A stretch of DNA of 64,000 bases from positions 186,001 through 250,000 of the forward strand of contig NZ_CP034767.1 of assembly GCF_004005995.1 (NCBI RefSeq). The letters run 5' to 3'. The first letter of the stretch is position 1; each line of letters begins with the position of its first letter. The stretch is from Devosia sp. 1566 (lineage in GTDB: Bacteria; Pseudomonadota; Alphaproteobacteria; Rhizobiales; Devosiaceae). The position numbers and the translations under genes were made by a program. Below, piece by piece: positions 9,010-17,267 of this stretch. The notes under the pieces are model-generated. The model saw nothing but the letters and a program-made list of their open reading frames with translations, did no database searches and was not told the DNA's origin.

Positions 9010-9390
9010 ATGCGCAAGAAACCCTTGGTGATTGGCTGGACGCTGGTGCCGTCCGAGCGCATGGCCCTGCTGGCCCGCTTCGTGCCGGTTTATCCTGATG
9101 TGGTTGCCCACCATGTGACGCTGCAATTTGGGGCGCCCGCCTGGGCAGCGCTCCCTGTGGAACGAACTGGCGACATCGTCGGCCGGACCGATGACGGCGT
9201 GGGTTTGGAAGCCCTGGTGCTGCGGATCGGCGGCACGAGCGATCGGCCGGGTGGGGGGACCTACCACATCACCTGGTCGCTGGACCGAGGCGCCGGGCGC
9301 AAGCCAGCCGACAGCAACGAAGTCCTGGCTCGCCTGGGCTGGACCGACATCCCGCCGGTTTGCGTGCGATTGCTGCCCGGCCGGTTCTAG
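9010..9390 (+). CDS. Putative 2H-phosphoesterase-like protein (126 aa)
   Basis: Unannotated small protein with two H-x-T motifs: HVTLQF with H35/T37 and HITWSL with H86/T88, each in a predicted beta strand about 50 residues apart. This is the active-site pattern of the 2H phosphoesterase superfamily (RNA ligase/cyclic phosphodiesterase type). The spacing is shorter than in LigT-like proteins, so a minimal or divergent member is possible. It is convergent with the HAD nucleotidase-like gene, the two ends lying one base apart. Function in RNA or nucleotide repair is inference only. Confidence 0.55.
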   Translation: MRKKPLVIGWTLVPSERMALLARFVPVYPDVVAHHVTLQFGAPAWAALPVERTGDIVGRTDDGVGLEALVLRIGGTSDRPGGGTYHITWSLDRGAGRKPADSNEVLARLGWTDIPPVCVRLLPGRF

Positions 9391-9391
9391 C

Positions 9392-9859
9392 TCAGATAAA
9401 GCCGCGCTCGCGCAGTTCGGCAATCGACTGGGCGGCGCTGCGATGATGTACGAAAATGCCGCCGGCTTCTTCCCAGAGATGCCGGTACTTGTCGCGGTCG
9501 TCCACCAGCACATCGCCGGGATGGGCATGTTCGCGCTTGAGGGCGGCGCTGGTGGTGATCACCGGCACGCCGGGGAAATGCTGCTCGGCCCAGCGCCGCT
9601 TTTGTGGCTCGGCCCAATTGCCCCGAGGCAGGCCGGTGAGGATGATGGGGTTGAGATGCTTGACGGCGTCGAACAACTCCATGGCGTCAGGCAGGGGTTC
9701 GAGCCGCGCGAAGAACTCTGGCGCGGTTGCTAGGGCCTTCCAAAACTTGCCCAAGCCATGGCGGCGTTCATAGTCGCGCGTCGACATGCCGAAAATGGCC
9801 TCCGCCCCCTTGTCGAAATCGGCCAGAACGCCATCGCAATCCAGATAAACCTGCGCCAT
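9392..9859 (-). CDS. HAD-type 5'(3')-deoxyribonucleotidase-like phosphatase
   Basis: Small HAD-superfamily hydrolase of 155 residues. The N-terminal nucleophile motif VYLDCDGVLADF (Asp at about 7 and 9) resembles the deoxyribonucleotidase/NT5C subgroup, followed by ILTGLP (motif II) and DVLVDDRDKYRHLW (motif IV). ATG 9859 has a strong AGGAGG upstream. It is convergent with the 2H-like gene and divergent from rirA. Nucleotide dephosphorylation is likely; exact substrate unknown. Confidence 0.8.
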   Translation of the reverse strand: MAQVYLDCDGVLADFDKGAEAIFGMSTRDYERRHGLGKFWKALATAPEFFARLEPLPDAMELFDAVKHLNPIILTGLPRGNWAEPQKRRWAEQHFPGVPVITTSAALKREHAHPGDVLVDDRDKYRHLWEEAGGIFVHHRSAAQSIAELRERGFI

Positions 9860-9984
9860 CCCCGTCCTCCTCAGCGCTTCAATGCGCAACGGGGCAAGTG
9901 GCTCCGCCTGCCCAGCATGAGGGGGTTCGCGCAGGACCGCGCATGGCGGCAGTGAACTAAGTTGAATAGCGACATCATGTTTGG

Positions 9985-10012
9985 TTGACACATTTTAGAA
10001 TGGTTATAAGGT
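9985..10012 (+). promoter_or_regulatory. Candidate promoter of rirA
   Basis: A perfect -35 hexamer TTGACA lies at 9985-9990, followed by an AT-rich GGTTATAAGG at about 10002-10011 as a -10-like element with 14-16 bp spacing. It sits about 65 bp before the TTG start of the Rrf2 gene. Sequence pattern only. Confidence 0.45.
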
Positions 10013-10074
10013 GCAGCGATCAAACGATGCAGCCGCTCCGCGCTCCGCGAGAGGAGCGGACAGAAAGGTCGATC

Positions 10075-10569
10075 TTGAGACTGACGCGTCAATCCAACTA
10101 CGCCATCCGCACACTGGTTTACTGTGCAGTTAACGAGCCGGGTCTGAGCCGCGTTGCCGACATCGCCCGCGCTTATGCCATTTCCGAGCTGTTTTTGTTC
10201 AAGCTGATCAAGCCGCTGGTCGAAAATGGCCTGCTGCGCACCGTGCGCGGGCGCAAGGGCGGCATTACGCTGGGCAAACCTGCTGACCAGATCACGCTGC
10301 TTGAAACTATCCGGCTGACGGAAGAAAATTTCGCCCTGGCAGAGTGCTTTGAAGAAGGGGCCGATTGTCCCCTGATCGGCGAATGCGACCTGAACGGAGC
10401 CCTGCGCGAAGCACTGGGTGCGTTCTTCACCGTGCTGGAAGGCTACACCATCGCCGATCTGGCGCACAAGAAGCGCTCGATCCGCGAGCGGCTTGGCTTG
10501 CAGATGCTCGAGGAAGTCGGTCAAGCCGACGAGATCGAGGAAATCGAGCCGGAAGCCAGCCCAGCCTAG
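10075..10569 (+). CDS. rirA: Rrf2-family iron-responsive regulator RirA
   Basis: Fe-S-cluster transcriptional repressor of iron uptake genes in Rhizobiales. The protein opens LRLTRQSNYAIRTL, carries the winged-helix segment ARAYAISELFLFKLIKPLVE and VRGRKGGI, and has three cysteines (about C91, C98, C104) in AECFEEGADCPLIGEC, matching the cluster ligands of RirA. The start is taken as TTG 10075 with a GAAAGG binding site, because the conserved family N-terminus begins there; the open frame reaches further upstream without similarity. 164 residues, with an acidic C-terminal tail. The nearest iron gene is the FhuF-like reductase 9 kb away. Confidence 0.88.
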   Translation: MRLTRQSNYAIRTLVYCAVNEPGLSRVADIARAYAISELFLFKLIKPLVENGLLRTVRGRKGGITLGKPADQITLLETIRLTEENFALAECFEEGADCPLIGECDLNGALREALGAFFTVLEGYTIADLAHKKRSIRERLGLQMLEEVGQADEIEEIEPEASPA

Positions 10570-10697
10570 CAACAGGCCCGCTGCTGCCTTATCTAGGCTG
10601 GTTGGGACCTTTGCGTCCCGACCGGCCCTTTGCGCTTGTCTCGCATTGATCCGCCCCTATCTTCGTGATTTATCGCGCCCAAACGCTTGGACGACTT

Positions 10698-12512
10698 ATG
10701 GCTGCTGCCCCGCTTCTTTCCCTACAAAATATCCAACTGACCTTTGGCGGCACGCGCCTCCTCGAGGGCGCCGAACTGATTGTTTCCCCGGGCCAGCGCA
10801 TTGCGCTGGTGGGACGCAATGGCTCCGGCAAATCCACCTTGCTCAAGATCGCGGCCGGCGACGTGCAGCATGATGGGGGCGTTCGCTTCGTTGAGCCCAG
10901 CGCCACCTTGCGCTACCTGCCGCAAGAGCCTGATCTGTCGGCCTTTGCTACTACACTCGAATATGTCGAGGGGGGGCTTGGGCCGGGCGATGATCTTTAT
11001 CGCGCCCAGTACCTACTGGAATCGCTGGGGCTGACCGGCACGGAAAATCCGAAAAACCTTTCTGGCGGCGAGGGACGCCGGGCGGCGCTGGCGCGAGTTT
11101 TGGCGCCAAAGCCAGATATCCTGCTGCTGGACGAGCCCACCAACCATCTTGACCTGCCGGCCATCGAATGGCTGCAGCAGGAACTCAACTCCATGCGCTC
11201 GGCCATGGTGCTGATCAGCCACGACCGTCGCTTCCTGTCGGACCTGACCCGCGCCACGGTGTGGCTCGATCGCGGGGTGACGCGGCGGCTGGACAAGGGC
11301 TTCTCGGCGTTTGAAGCCTGGCGCGACGAAGTGCTCGAGGAAGAAGAGCGCGACCGCCACAAGCTCGACCGGCAGATCGTGCGCGAAGAACATTGGCTGC
11401 GCTATGGCGTGACGGCGCGCCGCAAGCGCAATGTGGGGCGCCTCGAGCGCCTGTCCGGGCTGCGCCAGAACCGTCGCGAGCAGCGGCGGGTCACGGGTTC
11501 GGTCAACATGCAGGTGTCCGAGGGCCGCACTTCGGGTGCGCTGGTGGCGGAAGCCGAGCATATCAGCAAGACCTATGGCGATCGGGTGATTGTCGCCGAT
11601 TTCTCCACCCGCGTGTTGCGCGGCGACCGGATTGGCATTGTCGGGCCGAACGGCGCGGGCAAGACCACGCTGATCAAGATGCTGACCGGCCTTCTGCCGC
11701 CCGATAGCGGCACCGTCAAGCTGGGCGCGGCGCTCGAGATGGCGATGCTCGACCAGGGCCGCGCCAAGCTGCAGCCCGAAACGCGCCTCAAGGATGCCCT
11801 GACCGGCGGGGGTAGCGATACCATCCACATCAATGGCGAGCCGCGCCATGTGGTGGGCTATATGAAGGACTTCCTGTTCACGCCCGAACAGGCCAATACG
11901 CCCATCGGCAAGCTTTCGGGCGGCGAGCGGGCCCGGGTGGCCCTGGCGCGCGCCTTGTCGCTGCCGTCGAACTTCCTCGTGCTCGACGAGCCGACCAACG
12001 ATCTCGACCTTGAAACGCTCGATCTGCTCGAGGAAATGGTTTCGGACTATGCCGGCACCGTAGTGGTGGTGAGCCACGATCGGGACTTCCTCGATCGGGT
12101 TGCGACCTCCATCATCATTGCCGAGGGGGATGGCATATGGACCGAATATGCCGGTGGCTATTCGGATATGGTGATCCAGCGCGGCGCTGGGGTTAATGCC
12201 CGCGCGCCCATAACCAAGGCGACCCACCGCCCCGGCAAGACCTCGCTGGCGCCGGTGACTGCGGCAACCGGCAAGCGCAAGCTTTCCTTCAAGGAGCGGC
12301 ATGCGCTCGAGAGCCTGCCCAAGGACATCGAAAAGCTCGAGGCCGAGATCAAGGCGATCAACCAGGCGCTGAACGATCCCAAGCTTTATGCGCGCGACCC
12401 CGCGGCATTTGCTGAAAAGTCCAAGGCCCTGGTCGCAGCCCAAAGCCGGCGCGACACCGCCGAGCAGCAATGGCTTGAACTCGAGGAACTGCGCGAAACG
12501 CTCGAGGGCTAG
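10698..12512 (+). CDS. ABC-F family ATPase (Uup-like)
   Basis: Soluble protein of 604 residues with two ABC ATPase cassettes and no membrane domain, so a translation-factor or DNA-associated ABC-F protein rather than a transporter. Walker A motifs GRNGSGKST (about 40-48) and GPNGAGKTT (about 316-324), signatures LSGGE twice, DEPTNHLD and DEPTNDLD, and a charged inter-domain linker (DEVLEEEERDRHKLDRQIV). The C-terminal coiled-coil arm beginning KRKLSFKERHALESLPKDI is typical of Uup. ATG 10698 is preferred over GTG 10665. Confidence 0.9.
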   Translation: MAAAPLLSLQNIQLTFGGTRLLEGAELIVSPGQRIALVGRNGSGKSTLLKIAAGDVQHDGGVRFVEPSATLRYLPQEPDLSAFATTLEYVEGGLGPGDDLYRAQYLLESLGLTGTENPKNLSGGEGRRAALARVLAPKPDILLLDEPTNHLDLPAIEWLQQELNSMRSAMVLISHDRRFLSDLTRATVWLDRGVTRRLDKGFSAFEAWRDEVLEEEERDRHKLDRQIVREEHWLRYGVTARRKRNVGRLERLSGLRQNRREQRRVTGSVNMQVSEGRTSGALVAEAEHISKTYGDRVIVADFSTRVLRGDRIGIVGPNGAGKTTLIKMLTGLLPPDSGTVKLGAALEMAMLDQGRAKLQPETRLKDALTGGGSDTIHINGEPRHVVGYMKDFLFTPEQANTPIGKLSGGERARVALARALSLPSNFLVLDEPTNDLDLETLDLLEEMVSDYAGTVVVVSHDRDFLDRVATSIIIAEGDGIWTEYAGGYSDMVIQRGAGVNARAPITKATHRPGKTSLAPVTAATGKRKLSFKERHALESLPKDIEKLEAEIKAINQALNDPKLYARDPAAFAEKSKALVAAQSRRDTAEQQWLELEELRETLEG

Positions 12513-13564
12513 GCGCCGTCGGCCCAGGGGAAAACGGGTGTGTCGAGGGCGTGCAGGTCTTCGACGGGCTCGCCCGCAATCCGCCGCAGCAGCAGCGAGC
12601 CCAGATTGAAGCCGGCTTTGTTGAAGTCCTCGAACACGGTTTCGGCCCCGGGCTGAAACTGGGCGAAGAGGGGGGAGGCTTGCTTGGTCACCACATGCAC
12701 GCTTTGGCCCACGACGGGGCCGCTGTCGTTGAGGCCGCCGATTATGGCGAGGGCTGAAAGCTCGGAGGCTCCGACATAGCCGTCGGGAGGATTAGGCCGC
12801 TTGGCGCGCTTGATGACATAAGTGCGGATGGCGTCGGTCGGGCTGGCCAGGGTGACATCAGCCGCGAATTCGCACTCGATGCCGGCCTCACCGGCGGCGC
12901 GGAGCATTCCCGTCTTGAGGTGTTCGGTATAGGTCAGCGCACTGTCGGGCAGCACGATCGAAACCTTGCGGCACCCCTTCTGCACCAGGCGCTTGACGGC
13001 GCCATAGGCATAAGCCTCGTTGTCGAAATCGGCATAGGGATGCGCTTCGGGCCACATGCAGCGGCCGTGACTGACAAAGGGGAAATCGTTATCCAGCAAG
13101 AAGCGGATGCGGTCGTCGAAGGTTTCCACCTTGGAAAACACCACCCCATCGGCCATGCCATTGCGAACGATATGCCGGATCGGCTCGATCGAGGGCACAT
13201 TGCGAAACAATGGCGTGATGATGAGATGGAAGGGCGTGTTGCGCATCGCTTCAGTCAGCCCGGCAACGATCGATGAGCCAAAGCCATAGATCTGCTCGTC
13301 GGGTTCGAGCACCAAAGAAAGAACATTGGTGCGCCCGGTCTTGAGGCGTAGGGCCGCTCGATCAGGCAGGTAGCCGATCTCGGCTGCGATCTTTTGCACG
13401 CGCTCGCGGGTGTCCTGAGCCAACTCGGGGGCATTGTTGAGGGCGCGCGAGATGGTGGTGACCGCCAGCCCGGTCATTTGTGCGATGGTTTTGAGGGTGG
13501 GCTTGCCGGACGGCTTGACGCCCCGCTTGGGCTGCACAGGGGCAGGCAGGTTGTGCTCGGACAC
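12509..13564 (-). CDS. LacI-family transcriptional regulator
   Basis: Sugar-type repressor/activator of 351 residues. An N-terminal LacI helix-turn-helix (TLKTIAQMTGLAVTTISRALNNAPELA) is followed by the hinge RVQKIAAEIGYLPDRAALRLKTGRTN and a periplasmic-binding-protein-like effector domain. GTG 13564 follows a strong GGAGGAAG. Its end overlaps that of the convergent ABC-F gene by four bases. No sugar transport operon is adjacent, so its targets are probably elsewhere. An inverted repeat GTCCGAC-N14-GTCGGAC (13611-13638) lies about 50 bp upstream and could be an autoregulatory operator (inference). Confidence 0.9.
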   Translation of the reverse strand: MSEHNLPAPVQPKRGVKPSGKPTLKTIAQMTGLAVTTISRALNNAPELAQDTRERVQKIAAEIGYLPDRAALRLKTGRTNVLSLVLEPDEQIYGFGSSIVAGLTEAMRNTPFHLIITPLFRNVPSIEPIRHIVRNGMADGVVFSKVETFDDRIRFLLDNDFPFVSHGRCMWPEAHPYADFDNEAYAYGAVKRLVQKGCRKVSIVLPDSALTYTEHLKTGMLRAAGEAGIECEFAADVTLASPTDAIRTYVIKRAKRPNPPDGYVGASELSALAIIGGLNDSGPVVGQSVHVVTKQASPLFAQFQPGAETVFEDFNKAGFNLGSLLLRRIAGEPVEDLHALDTPVFPWADGA

Positions 13565-13832
13565 TTGCAACTTCCTCCGAGCCGGGCGGGCTCCCGGCTG
13601 CGCTGTTATCGTCCGACACCCATCAGATCGCGTCGGACCTTTCAACGCCTTAGCGCCGATAGCCGGTTAAGGGAAGTCCGTCGCGCGTGGCGTCCCGGAC
13701 CAAGACGAAAGTTGAGCAGGCTTTTTCGCCTAAACCAGCTTGTGCAGGGTCACTGTAGCTGGCTTTTCCGGCTCGGCTGCGTTATTTTGGTGTTGCAGCC
13801 AGACTGCTTCGGGTCAACGCCGCAGGAGAGGA

Positions 13833-13946
13833 ATGAAGATGACATCGTCGACACCCTTCACCATCCATGCTGGTTCCGTAACCGTAGCCAAACTGCTCCG
13901 CCGCGCCAAACGCTGGCAAGGGACCTGTCGCTCCAAACGAATGTGA
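13833..13946 (+). CDS. Candidate small basic protein (37 aa)
   Basis: Very short ORF with a strong ribosome binding site (AGGAGAGG directly before ATG 13833). The product is basic at its C-terminal half (LLRRAKRWQGTCRSKRM) with no membrane segment. It sits alone between the LacI gene and a 73-residue ORF. Support is the binding site and start only; comparative evidence is lacking. Confidence 0.4.
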   Translation: MKMTSSTPFTIHAGSVTVAKLLRRAKRWQGTCRSKRM

Positions 13947-14059
13947 CCGCTCGTCACTCGTTTGTCTCACAAGATCGATAGAAGCCCAGCGTCCCCGCCT
14001 CTTGGCGGGTTTGTGGTCCAGCCAAGGGCTGACCGGACGCGCAAGTGGAGCATCCACCC

Positions 14060-14281
14060 ATGCAGGAAAAGAATCTAGGCCGGGCCAAGACCGTCAGGCC
14101 CATCATTGTCGAGGTTGGCGGGGAGCCGCAGGGCATTGTCGTGCCTGAAAACGGCGGCTTTCGCTTTGTTGCGGTCAGGCTGCCGGCCTTCGCCATCGAT
14201 GGCCAGCATTTCGAAACCATAGAAGCAGCACGCCGCGCGGCGTCAGTGGCCTTGCGCGCTGATAAAGGCAACGGCCACTGA
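14060..14281 (+). CDS. Small hypothetical protein (73 aa)
   Basis: Compact protein of unknown function starting at ATG 14060 (GTGGAG about 9 bases upstream). The middle, VEVGGEPQGIVVPENGGFRFVAVRLPAFAID, is beta-rich, followed by a helix QHFETIEAARRAASVALRA, so a small mixed alpha/beta fold is plausible. It is convergent with the 80-residue minus-strand ORF. Confidence 0.55.
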   Translation: MQEKNLGRAKTVRPIIVEVGGEPQGIVVPENGGFRFVAVRLPAFAIDGQHFETIEAARRAASVALRADKGNGH

Positions 14282-14314
14282 CGGGATTAAGGGGCTGGCG
14301 ACGCCAGCTCCGTT

Positions 14315-14557
14315 TCAGCCATCATTGGTGGAATTGAGCTCTTCGGGGCGCTTGCCCTCGTCCAGCGGCACTGGTTCGGCTCCGGCGGCGTGAGTTGGAT
14401 CGAGTTCAGCGGCAATGGCGACGTCGATGGCTTCCGCCAGCGCCGGCACATCGACGCGAATGGCACCGTCATGCGCCTGCCGGTCAAGCTCGCTGGCAAT
14501 CACCTCTGCTATGGTTTCGCGGCGATCCTCGCCAGCATCCGGATTATCCGTTGCCAT
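14315..14557 (-). CDS. Small acidic hypothetical protein (80 aa)
   Basis: Acidic, helix-rich soluble protein of unknown function from ATG 14557. Its first 14 bases overlap the end of the upstream membrane ORF in another frame (start within the last codons of that gene), implying translational coupling. The sequence contains two helix-like stretches (IAEVIASELDRQAHDG and VPALAEAIDVAIAAEL) and a charged tail. No family recognised. Confidence 0.55.
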   Translation of the reverse strand: MATDNPDAGEDRRETIAEVIASELDRQAHDGAIRVDVPALAEAIDVAIAAELDPTHAAGAEPVPLDEGKRPEELNSTNDG

Positions 14558-14687
14558 CGATCGATATCCCTTGTTCGTCCACCCTGACCTCGATGCCGGG
14601 GCGTGTCTGTTGCTGATAGATGTAGATGCCGAAGGCAAGAACTGCGACCAGCAGAATGCCGATCACGACGTAAAGTCCGTTTTTGGA
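14544..14687 (-). CDS. Small single-pass membrane protein (47 aa)
   Basis: GTG 14687 follows AGGAG at 6 bases. The protein has a short N-terminus (VSKNG), one hydrophobic helix LYVVIGILLVAVLAFGIYIY, and a soluble tail ending IEVRVDEQGISIDGNG. Likely an inner-membrane anchor peptide. It is the first gene of a two-gene overlapping unit with the 80-residue acidic ORF. Function unknown; small proteins of this layout recur in Rhizobiales (general recollection, not searched). Confidence 0.6.
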   Translation of the reverse strand, partial: SKNGLYVVIGILLVAVLAFGIYIYQQQTRPGIEVRVDEQGISIDGNG

Positions 14688-14759
14688 CACGAAAAGCTCC
14701 TGAAACCCGGCTCCAACAACTTCCAACGCGACAAGCGAAGATCGGTTCAATACGCGGAG

Positions 14760-15461
14760 TTAAACGCCCAGCGCGCCGTCGCGCAGCCGATATTCCGTGG
14801 CTCGCCGGAACGGCTCTCCTGGAGAGGGCTCAACAAAAAGACAAATCCGGTCTAGCCGCACTGAGGTTGCCAGCACGGGCGCAAACCACGCCTCGGCGGC
14901 AGCCAGGACCCGGTCGTGATCGGCCTTACCCAGCCGATCGGTCAAGGTCATGTGAAACTGAAATTCCTCAAACACATAAGGGTAGCCATAGGCGCCGAGC
15001 AGTTCCTGCTGCCGTGGCGTCAACCCAGCCGCTGCGCGGCGGGCCTGATCCTTGAGCGACAGCGGCGCGCGAAAGGGCTCGAAACTTTCCACCACATGGG
15101 CCGCAAGATCCTGCAAAGCCTCGTTTGCCTGCGGGATCAGCGCAAGAAAGCCGTGCAAGGAAACGAGTTCGAGCCGCCCTAAGTATAACGGCGCGTGCTC
15201 GGCCGCAAAGCGAGCCAGCGCATCCTGCAACTCGGCTTCGCTGGCATCACTGGCCAGCGCCATGGGCGCCTTGATGGTGGCGTGAAAGCCGTAGCGGCGG
15301 GCCGAGACCGTGAGGCCGTCGAGCTCCTCGCGGCCAAGCGGCGGGATGGGCTCGCGCACCATGCTCCCGGTGACGGGATCGCGCCCAAGCCACTGATTGG
15401 CTCTTGCCCAAAGCGGGTCCGACACATCAGGCGCATAGTAGATTGCATATCGTGGAGCCAT
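14760..15461 (-). CDS. DUF1045 / 2H-phosphoesterase protein
   Basis: Protein of 233 residues belonging to the DUF1045 family, sometimes found with phosphonate genes. Two H-x-T motifs, YGFHATIKAPM (His about 60) and FQFHMTLTDRL (His about 170), give the 2H phosphoesterase active site. ATG 15461 follows GAGGATCTT. In some bacteria relatives lie next to phn genes and are thought to act on cyclic phosphates; no phn gene is present here, so the role is uncertain. Confidence 0.85.
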   Translation of the reverse strand: MAPRYAIYYAPDVSDPLWARANQWLGRDPVTGSMVREPIPPLGREELDGLTVSARRYGFHATIKAPMALASDASEAELQDALARFAAEHAPLYLGRLELVSLHGFLALIPQANEALQDLAAHVVESFEPFRAPLSLKDQARRAAAGLTPRQQELLGAYGYPYVFEEFQFHMTLTDRLGKADHDRVLAAAEAWFAPVLATSVRLDRICLFVEPSPGEPFRRATEYRLRDGALGV

Positions 15462-15577
15462 AAGATCCTCGCGGGGAATAGAATATCTGCCTGCGGGCGT
15501 AGCGCCTGCTGGACAGTAACGATGGGCTTCGCCAAGTTGTGGCTATCGAGCGTCCCAAGGAATGACAAGCCACACTT

Positions 15578-16831
15578 ATGGATCGAGACCTGCTCCAAGC
15601 CTGGTTCGGGCACGCCGTTGCCCAGGCCCAACCCGCTCTAGCGGTTCGCGATAACTTGCCGCCCAAGCCTCGGGGGCGCACCGTCGTGGTCGGGGCCGGC
15701 AAGGCTTCTGCCCAGATGGCGCAGGCTTTTGAAGCGGCTTGGGACGGACCGCTCAAGGGGCTGGTCGTCACGCGCTATGGCTATGGCGCGCCCTGCGAGC
15801 GCATCGAGATCGTGGAAGCCGCCCATCCGGTGCCCGACGAAGCGGGCTTTCTGGCAGCCCGGAGGATTGCCGAAACAGTTTCGGGGCTTGGCCCTGACGA
15901 TCTGGTCGTGGCGCTGATCTCGGGCGGCGGCTCGGCGCTGCTGCCGGCGCCTGCGCCGGGCCTGACGCTGGATGACGAGCAGGCCATCAACCGCGTTTTG
16001 CTGGCTTCAGGCGCCCCGATCGGGGTGATGAACCTGATCCGCAACCAGTTCTCGACCCTCAAGGGTGGGCGGCTGGCTGCACTGGCGGCGCCTGCGCGTG
16101 TGGCGACACTCGTCGTGTCCGATGTGCCGGGAGACGATCCAGCCATTGTAGCTTCAGGCCCGACGGTCGCTCTGGCTGGAACGCGCGAACTGGCGCGGAA
16201 GTATGCCACGCTTTATGGCCTGCAATTGCCGCCCGCCGCGGCGTTGCTGCTGGCGGGTGACGAAAACCTCGCGCCGCTACCCGGCGATCCCATCTTTGCA
16301 ACTCACACCGTGCGCACCATTGCGTCGGCGGCGGTGTCGCTGGAAAAGGTCGCCGAACTCGCCCGGAGCCGGGGGGTCGAAGCGGCAATCCTTTCGGACT
16401 CGGTGGAAGGGGAAGCGCGCGACGTGGCCCTCGTTCACGCCGCCATGGCTCGTGAAATTGCCCAGCGCAACCGCCCGTTCGCCAAGCCGGTCGTGCTGCT
16501 TTCGGGCGGAGAAACCACGGTGACGTTGCGCGGCAACGGCCGGGGCGGGCGCAATGCCGAGTTCCTGCTGGCGCTCGCCATTGCATTGGATGGGGTGAAT
16601 GGGATTTCGGCGCTGGCGGCGGACACGGATGGCATTGATGGCTCAGAGGACAATGCCGGGGCGTTCTGTGATGGCAGTTCGGCCACAAGAATGCGCCATG
16701 CCGGCATCGACCCGCTGGCGGCCCTCGCCAGCAATGACGCCTATGGTGCCTTTGCCGCCGTTGGCGACCTGTTGGTCACCGGGCCGACGGGCACCAATGT
16801 CAATGATTTCCGGGCAATCCTGATCCGTTGA
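15578..16831 (+). CDS. Glycerate 2-kinase (MOFRL/DUF4147 type)
   Basis: Phosphorylates D-glycerate to 2-phosphoglycerate; older annotations call it hydroxypyruvate reductase TtuD. The 417-residue protein has the N-terminal DUF4147 domain (VVVGAGKASAQMA, ISGGGSALLPAP, NQFSTLKGGRLA) and the C-terminal MOFRL domain (LLSGGETTVTLRGNGRGG, ADTDGIDGSEDNAGA). It is followed closely by a VOC protein and a sugar dehydrogenase, consistent with a sugar-acid catabolic group. Confidence 0.9.
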   Translation: MDRDLLQAWFGHAVAQAQPALAVRDNLPPKPRGRTVVVGAGKASAQMAQAFEAAWDGPLKGLVVTRYGYGAPCERIEIVEAAHPVPDEAGFLAARRIAETVSGLGPDDLVVALISGGGSALLPAPAPGLTLDDEQAINRVLLASGAPIGVMNLIRNQFSTLKGGRLAALAAPARVATLVVSDVPGDDPAIVASGPTVALAGTRELARKYATLYGLQLPPAAALLLAGDENLAPLPGDPIFATHTVRTIASAAVSLEKVAELARSRGVEAAILSDSVEGEARDVALVHAAMAREIAQRNRPFAKPVVLLSGGETTVTLRGNGRGGRNAEFLLALAIALDGVNGISALAADTDGIDGSEDNAGAFCDGSSATRMRHAGIDPLAALASNDAYGAFAAVGDLLVTGPTGTNVNDFRAILIR

Positions 16832-16842
16832 GGGAGAAAGTG

Positions 16843-17199
16843 ATGGCAGGCGTTGTGGGTATTGGCGGCGTGTTTTTTCGCGCCATCGACAAGGCGGCGC
16901 TCGCGGCCTGGTATGAGCAGCATCTCGGTGTGACCGGGTTGTGGAACCAGGAGGCGGGCCTGACGGTGTTTGCGCCCTTTGCGGCGGACACCGATTATTT
17001 TCCGGCTGCCAAGCAGTGGATGCTCAACTTCCGCGTCGACGATCTTGATGGCCTGATTGGCCAGTTGGCGGCAGCCGGCATTGCGGTGGAAACCCGGCCC
17101 GACGAATGGGATCATCCCGAGACCGGCCGGTTCGGCCGCATCGAGGATCCAGAGGGGAATGCGATCGAGCTTTGGGAGCCGGCCACACCTCGCCCCTGA
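16843..17199 (+). CDS. VOC-superfamily (glyoxalase-like) protein
   Basis: Single-domain vicinal-oxygen-chelate protein of 118 residues. Features are FFRAIDKAALAAWYEQHLG at the N-terminus, NFRVDDLDGLIGQLAAAGI in the middle, and DPEGNAIELWEP at the C-terminus, the usual metal-ligand Glu region. ATG 16843 has GAGGGAG overlapping the end of the glycerate kinase gene, so the two are co-transcribed. Substrate unknown. Confidence 0.85.
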   Translation: MAGVVGIGGVFFRAIDKAALAAWYEQHLGVTGLWNQEAGLTVFAPFAADTDYFPAAKQWMLNFRVDDLDGLIGQLAAAGIAVETRPDEWDHPETGRFGRIEDPEGNAIELWEPATPRP

Positions 17200-17267
17200 T
17201 GGTCCGCTTGCCGGGCTTGGCAGATCGCCAAGGCTCTGCTCTAAACCGCTCATGGAGGAGCCGAACC

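Noticed and set aside
11013..12470. 485-codon frame antisense to the ABC-F gene
   Set aside because: His/Gln/Arg-rich shadow translation typical of GC-rich genes read backwards; the plus strand encodes a clear ATPase.
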